A DNA stretch of 64,000 nucleotides from Methylotenera sp. (lineage in GTDB: Bacteria > Pseudomonadota > Gammaproteobacteria > Burkholderiales > Methylophilaceae): NCBI RefSeq assembly GCF_029945535.1, contig NZ_JAQSCU010000018.1, forward strand, positions 181,340 to 245,339. The letters run 5' to 3'. Position numbers and translations under genes: made by a program. This document shows, in pieces, positions 1 through 7,901 of this stretch. A model generated the notes under the pieces. The model saw only the letters and a program-made list of their open reading frames with translations. It searched no databases and had not been told where the DNA came from. Within the stretch, counting starts at the first letter, position 1; each line of letters starts with the position of its first letter.

Positions 1-1156
1 CAAATTTACTAGGTAACTTCCAATCTTTAGCGGTATGGCAGCTCTCGCATTTCGTACCAAAATCGCCTTTATGACCTTTTGTATCGTCATCTTTTTTATG
101 GCAGTCATTACACAATAGCGGCAATTTTTCCTGCATACCATTTTTGTGGCAGGTTTGACACTTAGCGTTTTTATGCTTATCTAGCAACGGGAATTTAGTA
201 TCGTTATGATCGAAGCCTGGCGTACTAGACCAACTCCTTTCTACATGGCATTTTTCACAGCGGTTGCCTAATGTACCTTCATGCTTATCATCGCCCTTGT
301 GGCAAGCTACGCAACTAGTTGGCAATTTAAGTGAGGTTGCACTTGGCTTATGGCAACTTTCACACTTAGCAGTGGCATGTTTACCACGTAAAACGTAATG
401 CGCATCTTTACCATGGTCAAAAGTGTCCTCTTTCCAATCTTTAGCGGTATGACAGTTTGTACATTTCTGGCCTAAAGTGCCTTTATGTTTGTCATCTTTT
501 TTATGACAGGAATAACAATCTTTAGGCGCTTCTTTATATTTCTTAGACTTATGACACTCATCACATTTAACGTCCGCATGCTTACCTTCTAGCGCAAAAT
601 CTGATTTGTTATGGTCAAACTTTTCTCGTGTTTCTTTCCAGCTCTTCTCATTGTGACAACTCTCACAATCTACACCTAGCGTACCGTCGTGCTTATCATC
701 TTTTTTATGGCAAGCATTACAAGCGTTTGGCGCATCACGATATTTGACTTTAGGTTTGTGGCATTCTTTACATTCTGTTTTAGTAGCATCAGCATGGGCG
801 CCCTTTAGCTCAAAATCAGTTTGTGAGTGTTTGAAGGTTTTTTCATTGATAGGTGCGATTTGCGCCGCACGGCCTTTATGCTCGGTATGACACTCTACAC
901 AATTACGTGATTCTTTTAGCTTTCCGTGTAAGCCTTTCTTTTGCGCGACATCTTTATTAATGTCTTTGTGGCAATCTTTGCAAAGCTGATTCTGGCCTTC
1001 TTTATCAAACTTTTTATGACACTGCTTACAATCATCTTCCCACTTAAGATGCCCTTGAATCACCTTGCCTGGCATCATCACAGACTCAAGCGTATCAGCC
1101 CCTGCATTAAATGAAAGTAAGAAAGCCAACACAAAAAGACTAATTAAACGCAGCAT
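1..1156 (-). CDS. Multihaem c-type cytochrome of triheme repeats (partial, C-terminus off window)
   Basis: An open frame on the minus strand starts at ATG 1156 and runs off the window at base 1, giving 385 codons. Residues 1-20 look like a Sec signal peptide, so the protein is probably periplasmic or surface-exposed. I count 15 CxxCH haem motifs in the visible part. From about residue 90 they follow a repeating order of three motifs per unit, each unit carrying three further histidines in the contexts DDKHxGTLG, FDH and GKH. These could be the distal axial ligands, giving bis-His haems as in class III/c7 cytochromes. The start lies 15 nt after the stop of the upstream cytochrome b-like gene, so the two probably form an operon. 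Likely role: a haem wire for electron transfer. Final haem number, redox partner and location are unknown. Confidence 0.93.
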   Translation of the reverse strand, partial: MLRLISLFVLAFLLSFNAGADTLESVMMPGKVIQGHLKWEDDCKQCHKKFDKEGQNQLCKDCHKDINKDVAQKKGLHGKLKESRNCVECHTEHKGRAAQIAPINEKTFKHSQTDFELKGAHADATKTECKECHKPKVKYRDAPNACNACHKKDDKHDGTLGVDCESCHNEKSWKETREKFDHNKSDFALEGKHADVKCDECHKSKKYKEAPKDCYSCHKKDDKHKGTLGQKCTNCHTAKDWKEDTFDHGKDAHYVLRGKHATAKCESCHKPSATSLKLPTSCVACHKGDDKHEGTLGNRCEKCHVERSWSSTPGFDHNDTKFPLLDKHKNAKCQTCHKNGMQEKLPLLCNDCHKKDDDTKGHKGDFGTKCESCHTAKDWKLPSKF

Positions 1157-1171
1157 TAATTATCGGCCTTG

Positions 1172-1996
1172 CTAGTACATGTGTACCCAAATAACATGAA
1201 ATATCGCGCTAGCCACCATCATGTACATCAACGGTATATGTAAAATATGCCACGCAGAAAATATCTGTTCGAATTTTTTAAATTGCGCAACCGTTTGTAT
1301 CTGAATCAAATACTGGCTAACTAATGAAGACGCCTCTTTCGCAACGTCATTCATCTGCTTTGGCGCCATTACTTTGTATATATACCGTTTACATTGCCAA
1401 GCGATATACATGCGACGCATATCAAAAGTCAAAAAGAACCAAACCCCTTCAAAGAATCCGCGTTTTTTCTCTAAAGCCAAACATTCAAAATAAGTAATTT
1501 TTTTTTCTACTTTTGGCAAAAAGTGCAATTTAGACTTCACACCGTCTGAACTACCTGCCAGCTCATCTCTCGCCTCTTTCAAGCTAGAACGACTGCCGTA
1601 TAAGCCTCTATGTATACGAGTATAGGCAAACCTACCAATTAAGCCGCTGCTTGCCACCACTACCATGCAGTAAAAAGCGATCGTTGCATTCATAGACCCC
1701 AAACGGAAAGTAGTATGAAACAGCACTAGTACTGGGCCTAATACCCCTAAAATCATGTGAACTCTGAACCAATATTTAAGCTTTCCTAATCCTTGCATAA
1801 ACTTGATGTGTTTGCGAAAAGAATACATCAGTAGCGTCAGCATCATCAAACCACCCATCAGACCCAAGTTATAACCCAAACCTGTACCTGGTTTATAGTA
1901 GTTTCCATGTGCAATTTTCCATCCAAGCCTAGTGAGAGCAAGCACTGAAGCCACCATGACAAGCTGATTTAACCCATGTCCAATCTTATTTAACAA
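1172..1996 (-). CDS. Cytochrome b-like integral membrane protein
   Basis: 274 residues with hydrophobic segments near residues 10-28, 40-58, 78-96, 105-122 and 250-272. Histidines lie in or beside membrane segments (the H-x12-H pair near residues 80-93, and WHILH and FHVIWVH near the C-terminus), as expected of a bis-His haem b protein. A basic soluble stretch with many Lys/Arg separates the last membrane segment from the rest. The gene stands directly upstream of the multihaem cytochrome and is divergent from the FAD/ferredoxin-like oxidoreductase, so a role as membrane link between them is reasonable. I cannot place it in a named family with certainty, and haem binding is inferred from the histidine spacing only. 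Confidence 0.75.
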   Translation of the reverse strand: MLNKIGHGLNQLVMVASVLALTRLGWKIAHGNYYKPGTGLGYNLGLMGGLMMLTLLMYSFRKHIKFMQGLGKLKYWFRVHMILGVLGPVLVLFHTTFRLGSMNATIAFYCMVVVASSGLIGRFAYTRIHRGLYGSRSSLKEARDELAGSSDGVKSKLHFLPKVEKKITYFECLALEKKRGFFEGVWFFLTFDMRRMYIAWQCKRYIYKVMAPKQMNDVAKEASSLVSQYLIQIQTVAQFKKFEQIFSAWHILHIPLMYMMVASAIFHVIWVHMY

Positions 1997-2073
1997 TACA
2001 ACTCCTTATCTAAAAGATGTCATGCAAAGCTCATTAAAATGCTTTGCAGTCACTATAATACCTCTCAAAAAGT

Positions 2074-2102
2074 TTGACGTGTGAAATTTTCACACATAAT
2101 AT
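2074..2102 (+). promoter_or_regulatory. Sigma-70-like promoter with a 17-bp palindrome in its spacer
   Basis: TTGACG at 2074-2079 and TAATAT at 2097-2102 are separated by 17 nt, an optimal spacing, and point to the oxidoreductase gene at 2206. Within the spacer, 2079-2095 reads GTGTGAAA-T-TTTCACAC, a perfect inverted repeat with one central base. It resembles CRP/FNR-superfamily half-sites (TGTGA..TCACA) but with a 5-nt instead of 6-nt gap. A protein bound there would cover the promoter, so repression is the simplest reading. The site lies in the 209-nt divergent gap and could control both directions. Confidence 0.5.
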
Positions 2103-2205
2103 AGCTAAAGTTATTGTTTTACTCAATAATCAAACAAACAAATCAATAATTTTTTAATGTAACAAATCTACCTCGGGGTTAATCTTCAAAGTAACGAAAC
2201 TAGAC

Positions 2206-3513
2206 ATGTCAAACATCACCTTAACTTTATACCTTGCACCATTTCTTTTGGTATTGACGCTTTATATAGCTCGTCAGAGAACACTTAACCGACGCGGCCG
2301 TGAGCGCTTACATGAAGCCAGAGAATCTGGCTTAACCGAGCCGGCATCAATTCATCCGGTCATCAATTTAACAAAATGTTGCGGATCTGGCGCTTGTGTA
2401 AAAGCATGCCCTGAAAAAGCACTGAGTTTAATTAGAGGCAAAGCCGTACTCACAGACCCTACCCATTGCATAGGGCATGGTGCCTGCTTGGAAGCATGCC
2501 CAGTAGAGGCAATTCAATTAGTATTTGGTACTGAAAAACGCGGAATGGATATTCCTTTTGTATCTCCAACCTTTGAAACTAATGTCTCGAATATTTTCAT
2601 TGCTGGAGAGTTAGGTGGCATGGGCTTGATTCGTAAGGCAGCAATACAAGGTAAACAAGCGATTGATTCCATTCTCACCAAAAAGAATGAGGGTAATAAT
2701 TACGATGTCATCATTGTGGGTGCTGGCCCCGCTGGCTTGTCTGCCACGCTTGCCGCCAAAGAGCAAAAGCTTAAATATTTAACGATCGAACAAGAAGTTA
2801 GTTTGGGTGGTGCCATTTTCAAATATCCACGAAATAAAGTGGCAATGACTCAACCCGTCACTTTGCCAATAATTGGAAAAGTAGAGATGTATGACATCAG
2901 CAAAGAGGAATTGCTTGGCTTTTGGTTACGTGTATTAAAAGAACAAGAGCTTAATGTTAACTTCAGCGAGCGTATGGAAAGCGTTCATAAAACAGATACA
3001 GGTTACGAAGTTAAAACATCAACAAACACATACCAAACAGCAAATGTTTTACTCGCAATCGGCCGACAAGGTACGCCACGCAGGCTAGGAGTTTCAGGTG
3101 AAGATCAAGCCAAAGTAGTTTATCGACTAATAGACCCAGAACAATATCGCGGGCAACATATATTAGTGGTAGGTGGCGGAGATAGCGCCATTGAAGCTGC
3201 AATTGCACTATCAGATCAACCAGATACGAATGTCACCTTATCGTATCGTAGCGAAGCATTTGGTAGAGTCAAAGCTAAAAATAGAGATAGACTTGCCCAA
3301 GCTGAAGCCTCAAATCAAATTAACGTAGAGTTAAAATCAAACGTTCAAGAAATTCGTTTGGACTCTGTCGTCATGGAGCTAGCCGATAAAGAAGTTGTGG
3401 AAATTCCGAATACCGCTGTCATCATTTGCGCAGGAGGCGTTCTGCCTACCCAATTTCTGAAAGAAATCGGTGTCATGGTAGAAACTCACCACGGCAAACC
3501 TGTTCGTAGTTAG
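2206..3513 (+). CDS. Membrane-anchored ferredoxin-like/FAD NAD(P)-dependent oxidoreductase
   Basis: 435 residues. An N-terminal membrane anchor (about 5-22) is followed by two ferredoxin-type motifs (C58-C68 and C88-C98), a short segment rich in glycine (GELGGMG, 134-140), a FAD-binding GxGxxG (VGAGPAG, 171-177) and an NAD(P)-binding VVGGGDSA motif near 325. The flavin part resembles the thioredoxin reductase/YpdA type but I see no redox-active CxxC between the dinucleotide domains. In both ferredoxin motifs the second ligand position is not Cys: Ser61 and His91. Likely role: electron exchange between NAD(P)H and the membrane cytochromes encoded divergently. Substrate and direction are not known. 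A TlpA-like gene follows in the same direction. Confidence 0.85.
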   Translation: MSNITLTLYLAPFLLVLTLYIARQRTLNRRGRERLHEARESGLTEPASIHPVINLTKCCGSGACVKACPEKALSLIRGKAVLTDPTHCIGHGACLEACPVEAIQLVFGTEKRGMDIPFVSPTFETNVSNIFIAGELGGMGLIRKAAIQGKQAIDSILTKKNEGNNYDVIIVGAGPAGLSATLAAKEQKLKYLTIEQEVSLGGAIFKYPRNKVAMTQPVTLPIIGKVEMYDISKEELLGFWLRVLKEQELNVNFSERMESVHKTDTGYEVKTSTNTYQTANVLLAIGRQGTPRRLGVSGEDQAKVVYRLIDPEQYRGQHILVVGGGDSAIEAAIALSDQPDTNVTLSYRSEAFGRVKAKNRDRLAQAEASNQINVELKSNVQEIRLDSVVMELADKEVVEIPNTAVIICAGGVLPTQFLKEIGVMVETHHGKPVRS

Positions 3514-3563
3514 ATTGTTATACAAAACTCAAAGCATCAAACTAAAAAGGACTGCAAAAGTTG

Positions 3564-4076
3564 ATGAAGTTAAGTATTTTTATTTTAAGCATGTTATTAA
3601 GCATTAGCAATAATGCCTTTGCTAACACTCCGGGCGAAGTTGCTATTGGGAACTACCTGCCAGATGCCACACTGAATGGTTTTTCAGGAAACACGAAGAA
3701 ATTCTCGTCATATCGCGGCAAACCGCTCATTATCAATGTTTGGGCTAGCTGGTGCGGTCCATGTAGAGAAGAAATCGGTTCGCTAGAGCGCCTATCACGC
3801 CGTTTCGGTGGCAAGCAGATTAACGTCATTGGCATTTCAACAGATGATGATGCCAGTGCTGCAGCCGCATTTATCAAAGATTCAAAACTAACATTTACAA
3901 ACTATCTTGATAGTCATGTACGGCTAGAAAACTTGCTTGGTGCGAATACTATCCCACTCACGATATTGGTTGATGAGCGTGGACGCGTCATCGAAAAAGT
4001 ACGCGGCTTTCAAGAGTGGGATAACCCAGGAACCATTAAGTTTATCAACCAAAAATTACACCTGAAATTGAAATAG
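3564..4076 (+). CDS. TlpA-like exported thioredoxin
   Basis: 170 residues starting at ATG 3564; a TTG three bases earlier is also open. A signal peptide (about 1-21) is followed by a thioredoxin fold with WASWCGPC (active site CGPC) and a cis-Pro context TIPLT near residue 136, as in the TlpA/ResA/AhpC-TSA group. Such proteins reduce periplasmic disulfides, often the CxxCH thiols of apocytochromes c before haem attachment. Standing 50 nt after the oxidoreductase gene and near a cytochrome with at least 15 haems, a role in that cytochrome's maturation or in a linked thiol pathway is plausible but inferred. Confidence 0.88.
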   Translation: MKLSIFILSMLLSISNNAFANTPGEVAIGNYLPDATLNGFSGNTKKFSSYRGKPLIINVWASWCGPCREEIGSLERLSRRFGGKQINVIGISTDDDASAAAAFIKDSKLTFTNYLDSHVRLENLLGANTIPLTILVDERGRVIEKVRGFQEWDNPGTIKFINQKLHLKLK

Positions 4077-4240
4077 TGTCGTTATCACACGTGCCATAAA
4101 GCACCTCTATTTCAGCTTATTTAGTTGAACTTTTTATCTAATTTTTCATCTTAATATATGAGTAACTGGTTTACACAATCAGCTACTTAACGATTTTTTA
4201 TGATTGCTCAAAAGGCAAAAATTAAAAAGGAGAGAAAGCC

Positions 4241-4777
4241 ATGAAAACATTAAAAATCAATAAAGTACTCGTTGGCGAAGCTCTAGTAGGCGAAGGCAAT
4301 GAAGTAGCCCATGTTGACCTCATCATTGGTCCAAGAGGTAGCGGTGCAGAAACAGCTTTTTGTATCGCATTAACCAATCAAAAGCGCGGTGACAACTCTT
4401 TACTTTCTGTTATTGCACCTAACCTCATGACCAAACCCCCAACCGTCATGTTCAACAAAGTCGACATTAAGAATGCCAAACAAGCTGTACAAATGTTTGG
4501 TCCTGCGCAGTGCGGCGTTGCGGCTGCGGTTGCTGATAGCGTTAGGGAAGGCGTAATTCCTTTAGAAGAAGCAAACGATCTATTTATATGTGTGGGTGTT
4601 TTCATACATTGGGACGCTGAAGACAATGCGAAAATTCAAGATTGGAATTATGCGGCCACTAAATTAGCCCTTAAACGAGCCGTTTTAGGGGAGCCACTTC
4701 CATCTGAAGTTATTGCTCAAGAGCAGGTTGTACATCATCCTCTCGCAGCGCATGACTATAAAAAAGGTGGTTTCTAA
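4241..4777 (+). CDS. fae: Formaldehyde-activating enzyme Fae
   Basis: 178 residues with the Fae signature regions: [53 protein letters not shown] and [16 protein letters not shown]. His24 corresponds to the conserved active-site histidine. The enzyme condenses formaldehyde with tetrahydromethanopterin to methylene-H4MPT in the cytoplasm, the entry to C1 oxidation in methylotrophs. A strong ribosome-binding site (AAGGAGAG, about 4228-4235) precedes the ATG, as expected for an abundant protein. The C-terminal extension is a few residues longer than usual. It lies 164 nt after the TlpA-like gene and probably has its own promoter. The stop is only 6 nt from the end of the convergent helicase gene. 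Confidence 0.96.
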   Translation: MKTLKINKVLVGEALVGEGNEVAHVDLIIGPRGSGAETAFCIALTNQKRGDNSLLSVIAPNLMTKPPTVMFNKVDIKNAKQAVQMFGPAQCGVAAAVADSVREGVIPLEEANDLFICVGVFIHWDAEDNAKIQDWNYAATKLALKRAVLGEPLPSEVIAQEQVVHHPLAAHDYKKGGF

Positions 4778-4783
4778 ATCTAA

Positions 4784-6709
4784 TTAGGCAAAAAACGCTT
4801 GCACATCCGTCAGCGCCCTAGTGCGTTTGAACGGAGGCAAGCTTTGCCATATCCTTTTACCATAAGATTTTGTGATTAATCGCGGATCGCAAATCATTAA
4901 TACGCCGCGGTCATTTTCATCGCGAATCAAACGTCCTGCACCCTGCTTCAAGGTGATGACGGAGTAAGGTAACTGATATTCCATAAAGGCATTTTTACCT
5001 TCCGCATTCAATTTATCTACGCGCGCAGACAATACGGGGTCATCTGGCGGTGCGAACGGCAACTTATCAATAATGACCACACTTAACGCTTCACCACGTA
5101 CATCTACGCCTTCCCAAAAGCTTTGTGAACCAACCAGCACAGCGTTACCCAGCTTGCGAAAGCGGTCTAATAATTCAGTGCGAGAGCTTTCACCTTGCAG
5201 TAATAACGGGCTTTCTATGCCATTTTCAATAAACTCTTCTTTTAATAAAGCATGAATCTCTCGCATGGCGCGCAAGCTCGTAGACAGTACAAAAGCACGA
5301 CCACCACTGGCTTGCAAGACAGGCAGCGCTGCAGCAACTACGCTAGCGGTGTAAGAAGGGCTATTGGGGTCAGGCATCTCCGCTGGCACATAGAACAGAG
5401 CTTGCTCTTGATAATTGAACGGGCTTTCCCAGTAGCCTGTTTTGGCATCCTGCAAACCCATGCGCTCCAAATAGTGACTAAAGTCACTTTTCACAGCTAG
5501 CGTCGCAGAGGTGAATATCCAAGCGCGAGGTTGTGCATTCAGTTGTTTGCCAAAGCCTTCCGCCACACTTAACGGCGTAGCGTGTAGTTGCACAGAATGT
5601 GTAAATACTTCAACCCAACGTACTAAATTATTATTTTCTGCAGTCTGCCAACGGCGAAATAAATCATATAAAGCCTCACTCCGCTGCCAACACTTTTCTA
5701 GCAAAGGGTCGCGTGCCGCCTGAGTTTCAAGCACTGTCGCTAAAGCTCGCAATTGACTTTTCATATGGTCAAAGGCTTCTTCAAAGCCTTTTAGTGCTAA
5801 GACTTTTTGTACAGGCAAGCGCGAACCTTCATAAGCGAAAACCAACCTGAAATCTTTAGCTGACTTTTCAAGCGCAGGAATCGCGTTACCCAGCGCCACG
5901 CAGTCTTTAGCCAGTGTTAAATGTGCAGTAGTGCAATCTCGCGCCAACTCAAGCAACTGACTGGTGGAAACGTCTTCGCCAAAGAATAACCCTGCAACCT
6001 CTGGCAATTGATGCGCCTCATCAAAAATCACCGTGTTTGCAGTTGGTAGTAATTCAGCAATACCCTCGTCACGCAGCATTACATCGGCAAAAAACAGATG
6101 GTGATTCACCACCACCACATCCGCCTCTAGCGCCTTCTTGCGGGCCTCCATCACAAAGCATTCTTTATAATAAGCGCAATCACCGCCCAAACAATTGTCG
6201 CGCGTGGAGGTCACGCTCGCCCAAATCATGGCGTTTTCTGGCACAGAGTTAAGCTCGCTTTTATCGCCAGTTTTGGTGTTTTCAGCAAAGGTCTTAATCA
6301 CATGCACGTATTTGGCATCTTCACGCGAGGCAAAGCGCCCTTCTTGCTCAGCGCGTTCAAGATGATAATGACACACATAGTTGGCGCGCCCTTTGAGCAT
6401 CGCCACGGTAACAGGCACTTTGAGTGCATCACGCACATTAGGCAAATCACGGCTATACAGCTGATCTTGCAGGTTCTTCGTACCGGTAGAAATAATGACC
6501 TTGCCGCCCGTGAGCAGCGCAGGTACTAAATAGGCAAAAGTTTTTCCTGTACCAGTACCCGCTTCAGCAACTAGCTGGGTGTTATTTTCAATAGCATCGC
6601 CAATCGCCAGCGCCATTTCTAGCTGCTGCGTACGTTCACTATAGCCATCGATATGCTTAGCTAAGGTGCCGTCTTTCTCAAAAACTTGGCGTATGGATTG
6701 TTCACTCAT
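4784..6709 (-). CDS. DinG/YoaA-type ATP-dependent DNA helicase
   Basis: 641 residues, superfamily 2 XPD/DinG type. Walker A AGTGTGKT near residue 50, a DEAH box (IFDEAHQLPE near 230) and helicase motifs in the C-terminal half (GSQSFWEGVDV, QGAGRLIR). Four cysteines between the motifs (in NYVCHYH, DNCLGGDC and KECF) fit the Fe-S cluster that this group needs for unwinding. Length agrees with YoaA (about 636) better than with E. coli DinG (716). Role: 5'-3' helicase in repair or replication stress. The convergent fae gene ends 6 nt away, so the two messages would overlap unless termination is tight. Confidence 0.93.
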   Translation of the reverse strand: MSEQSIRQVFEKDGTLAKHIDGYSERTQQLEMALAIGDAIENNTQLVAEAGTGTGKTFAYLVPALLTGGKVIISTGTKNLQDQLYSRDLPNVRDALKVPVTVAMLKGRANYVCHYHLERAEQEGRFASREDAKYVHVIKTFAENTKTGDKSELNSVPENAMIWASVTSTRDNCLGGDCAYYKECFVMEARKKALEADVVVVNHHLFFADVMLRDEGIAELLPTANTVIFDEAHQLPEVAGLFFGEDVSTSQLLELARDCTTAHLTLAKDCVALGNAIPALEKSAKDFRLVFAYEGSRLPVQKVLALKGFEEAFDHMKSQLRALATVLETQAARDPLLEKCWQRSEALYDLFRRWQTAENNNLVRWVEVFTHSVQLHATPLSVAEGFGKQLNAQPRAWIFTSATLAVKSDFSHYLERMGLQDAKTGYWESPFNYQEQALFYVPAEMPDPNSPSYTASVVAAALPVLQASGGRAFVLSTSLRAMREIHALLKEEFIENGIESPLLLQGESSRTELLDRFRKLGNAVLVGSQSFWEGVDVRGEALSVVIIDKLPFAPPDDPVLSARVDKLNAEGKNAFMEYQLPYSVITLKQGAGRLIRDENDRGVLMICDPRLITKSYGKRIWQSLPPFKRTRALTDVQAFFA

Positions 6710-6858
6710 AAGAGCTTTGATTATCCCACGACTTAGCGTTTTTTATGGGATGTTTTATGCTTAAACTTGATGCTTAACGGTGAGTTTTATTTTAACGAAA
6801 ATTCTTTTAAATCAGCCGTCATTTGCTTTTTTTGTTTATATTCTTATAATTAGCGCAC

Positions 6859-7431
6859 ATGCAAAAATTTATCAGTCATTTTATGTTGTGCTTAATGTTG
6901 GTTTTAGCCACCTCTTCGTGTGCCACAGCTGACACAATTGCAGGCAATGAAGCTATGCCGACTGACGAGCAAGCCGCCTTATCCGCGCGTTCAGAAGGTG
7001 AAGTTCCGGAAAAATGGTCTGCTCGCGCAAGTGAAGTGCTGATGAACGCGCTAAGTTTAAGTGGAATTCGCTATCAATACGGTGGCAATTCGCCAGATAC
7101 CGGTTTTGATTGCAGCGGCTTTGTGCGTTATGTGTTTAAGCAGGCCACCAGTTTAAGCCTCCCTCGCTCAGCGCTGGCTATGAGTCAGCTAGGTAAGTCT
7201 GTACGCAAAAATGATCTCCAACCAGGCGACTTGGTATTTTTCAATACGCTTAAATCAGCTTTTTCACATGTTGGCATTTATGTGGGAAATAACCGCTTTA
7301 TTCATTCGCCTCGCAGTGGTGGTGTAGTGAGAGTCGAAAACTTAGAAGCCGATTACTGGGCTAAACGCTACAATGGCGCTCAACGTATTGATGCAGACAA
7401 AGACGCTACGACCATTAAAGCCGCTAATTAA
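6859..7431 (+). CDS. NlpC/P60 (C40) cell-wall hydrolase
   Basis: 190 residues. A signal sequence ends at TSSC21, a possible but imperfect lipobox, so it may be a lipoprotein or simply secreted. The C-terminal NlpC/P60 domain (about 60-175) has the catalytic Cys85 in FDCSGF, His137 in SHVGIYVG and a third polar residue near His149 in RFIHSP. Family members (Spr/MepS, MepH) cut peptidoglycan cross-links or stem peptides. The gene is divergent from the helicase and stands alone. The substrate bond cannot be told from sequence. Confidence 0.93.
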   Translation: MQKFISHFMLCLMLVLATSSCATADTIAGNEAMPTDEQAALSARSEGEVPEKWSARASEVLMNALSLSGIRYQYGGNSPDTGFDCSGFVRYVFKQATSLSLPRSALAMSQLGKSVRKNDLQPGDLVFFNTLKSAFSHVGIYVGNNRFIHSPRSGGVVRVENLEADYWAKRYNGAQRIDADKDATTIKAAN

Positions 7432-7454
7432 TATAGCACTGGTTAACTCTATAT

Positions 7455-7754
7455 CTATTGGTTTAGATCTGTGGGTTTAGGCTTATCGCTGTGACCCAAA
7501 TCCCGCTCTGGGTCTATGCAATCTCTCACCAATTGTTTGACTTCTTTAGCCTCAGGAAAGCGACCCGCTTCTTTGCGAGAAAAAAGCAGTTTTTGATTCA
7601 AACTAATCTCAAAAATACCATTACTGCCTGGCTTTAAAGTCACTCCAGCCAAATCCTGCTCAAACGTTGTCAATAGCTCTTGTGCCAACCAAGCAGCACG
7701 CAAAAGCCAACGGCATTGTGTGCAATAAGTAATTTCAATGTTGTACGTAGTCAA
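7455..7754 (-). CDS. SelT/SelW/SelH-family (Rdx) protein
   Basis: 99 residues with an N-terminal CxxC (ITYCTQCRW, Cys11 and Cys14) followed by the GVTLKPGSNGIFEISLN strand region typical of the Rdx family, a small thioredoxin-like fold. Cys replaces the selenocysteine of the eukaryotic SelW. Bacterial members are thought to act in thiol redox chemistry, but no specific function is established. It is convergent with the NlpC/P60 gene, 23 nt apart. Confidence 0.85.
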   Translation of the reverse strand: MTTYNIEITYCTQCRWLLRAAWLAQELLTTFEQDLAGVTLKPGSNGIFEISLNQKLLFSRKEAGRFPEAKEVKQLVRDCIDPERDLGHSDKPKPTDLNQ

Positions 7755-7901
7755 TTTAGCTGTCCTTACTGTTATACTTTAATTTGGGTTTGGTTATTGA
7801 AGTTAAGTTTAATTATTATTGTAGTTGCTTGATAAACTTGGAACTATTAAAGCTCAGTTTGTCATATAACTCGTTGCGTCATTAATTTGTGGGAATTTTA
7901 A

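Noticed and set aside
3011-3208. Minus-strand open frame of 65 codons inside the oxidoreductase gene
   Set aside because: No ribosome site or domain, and the plus-strand gene fully explains the sequence; the same applies to the many other short frames opposite or inside longer genes.
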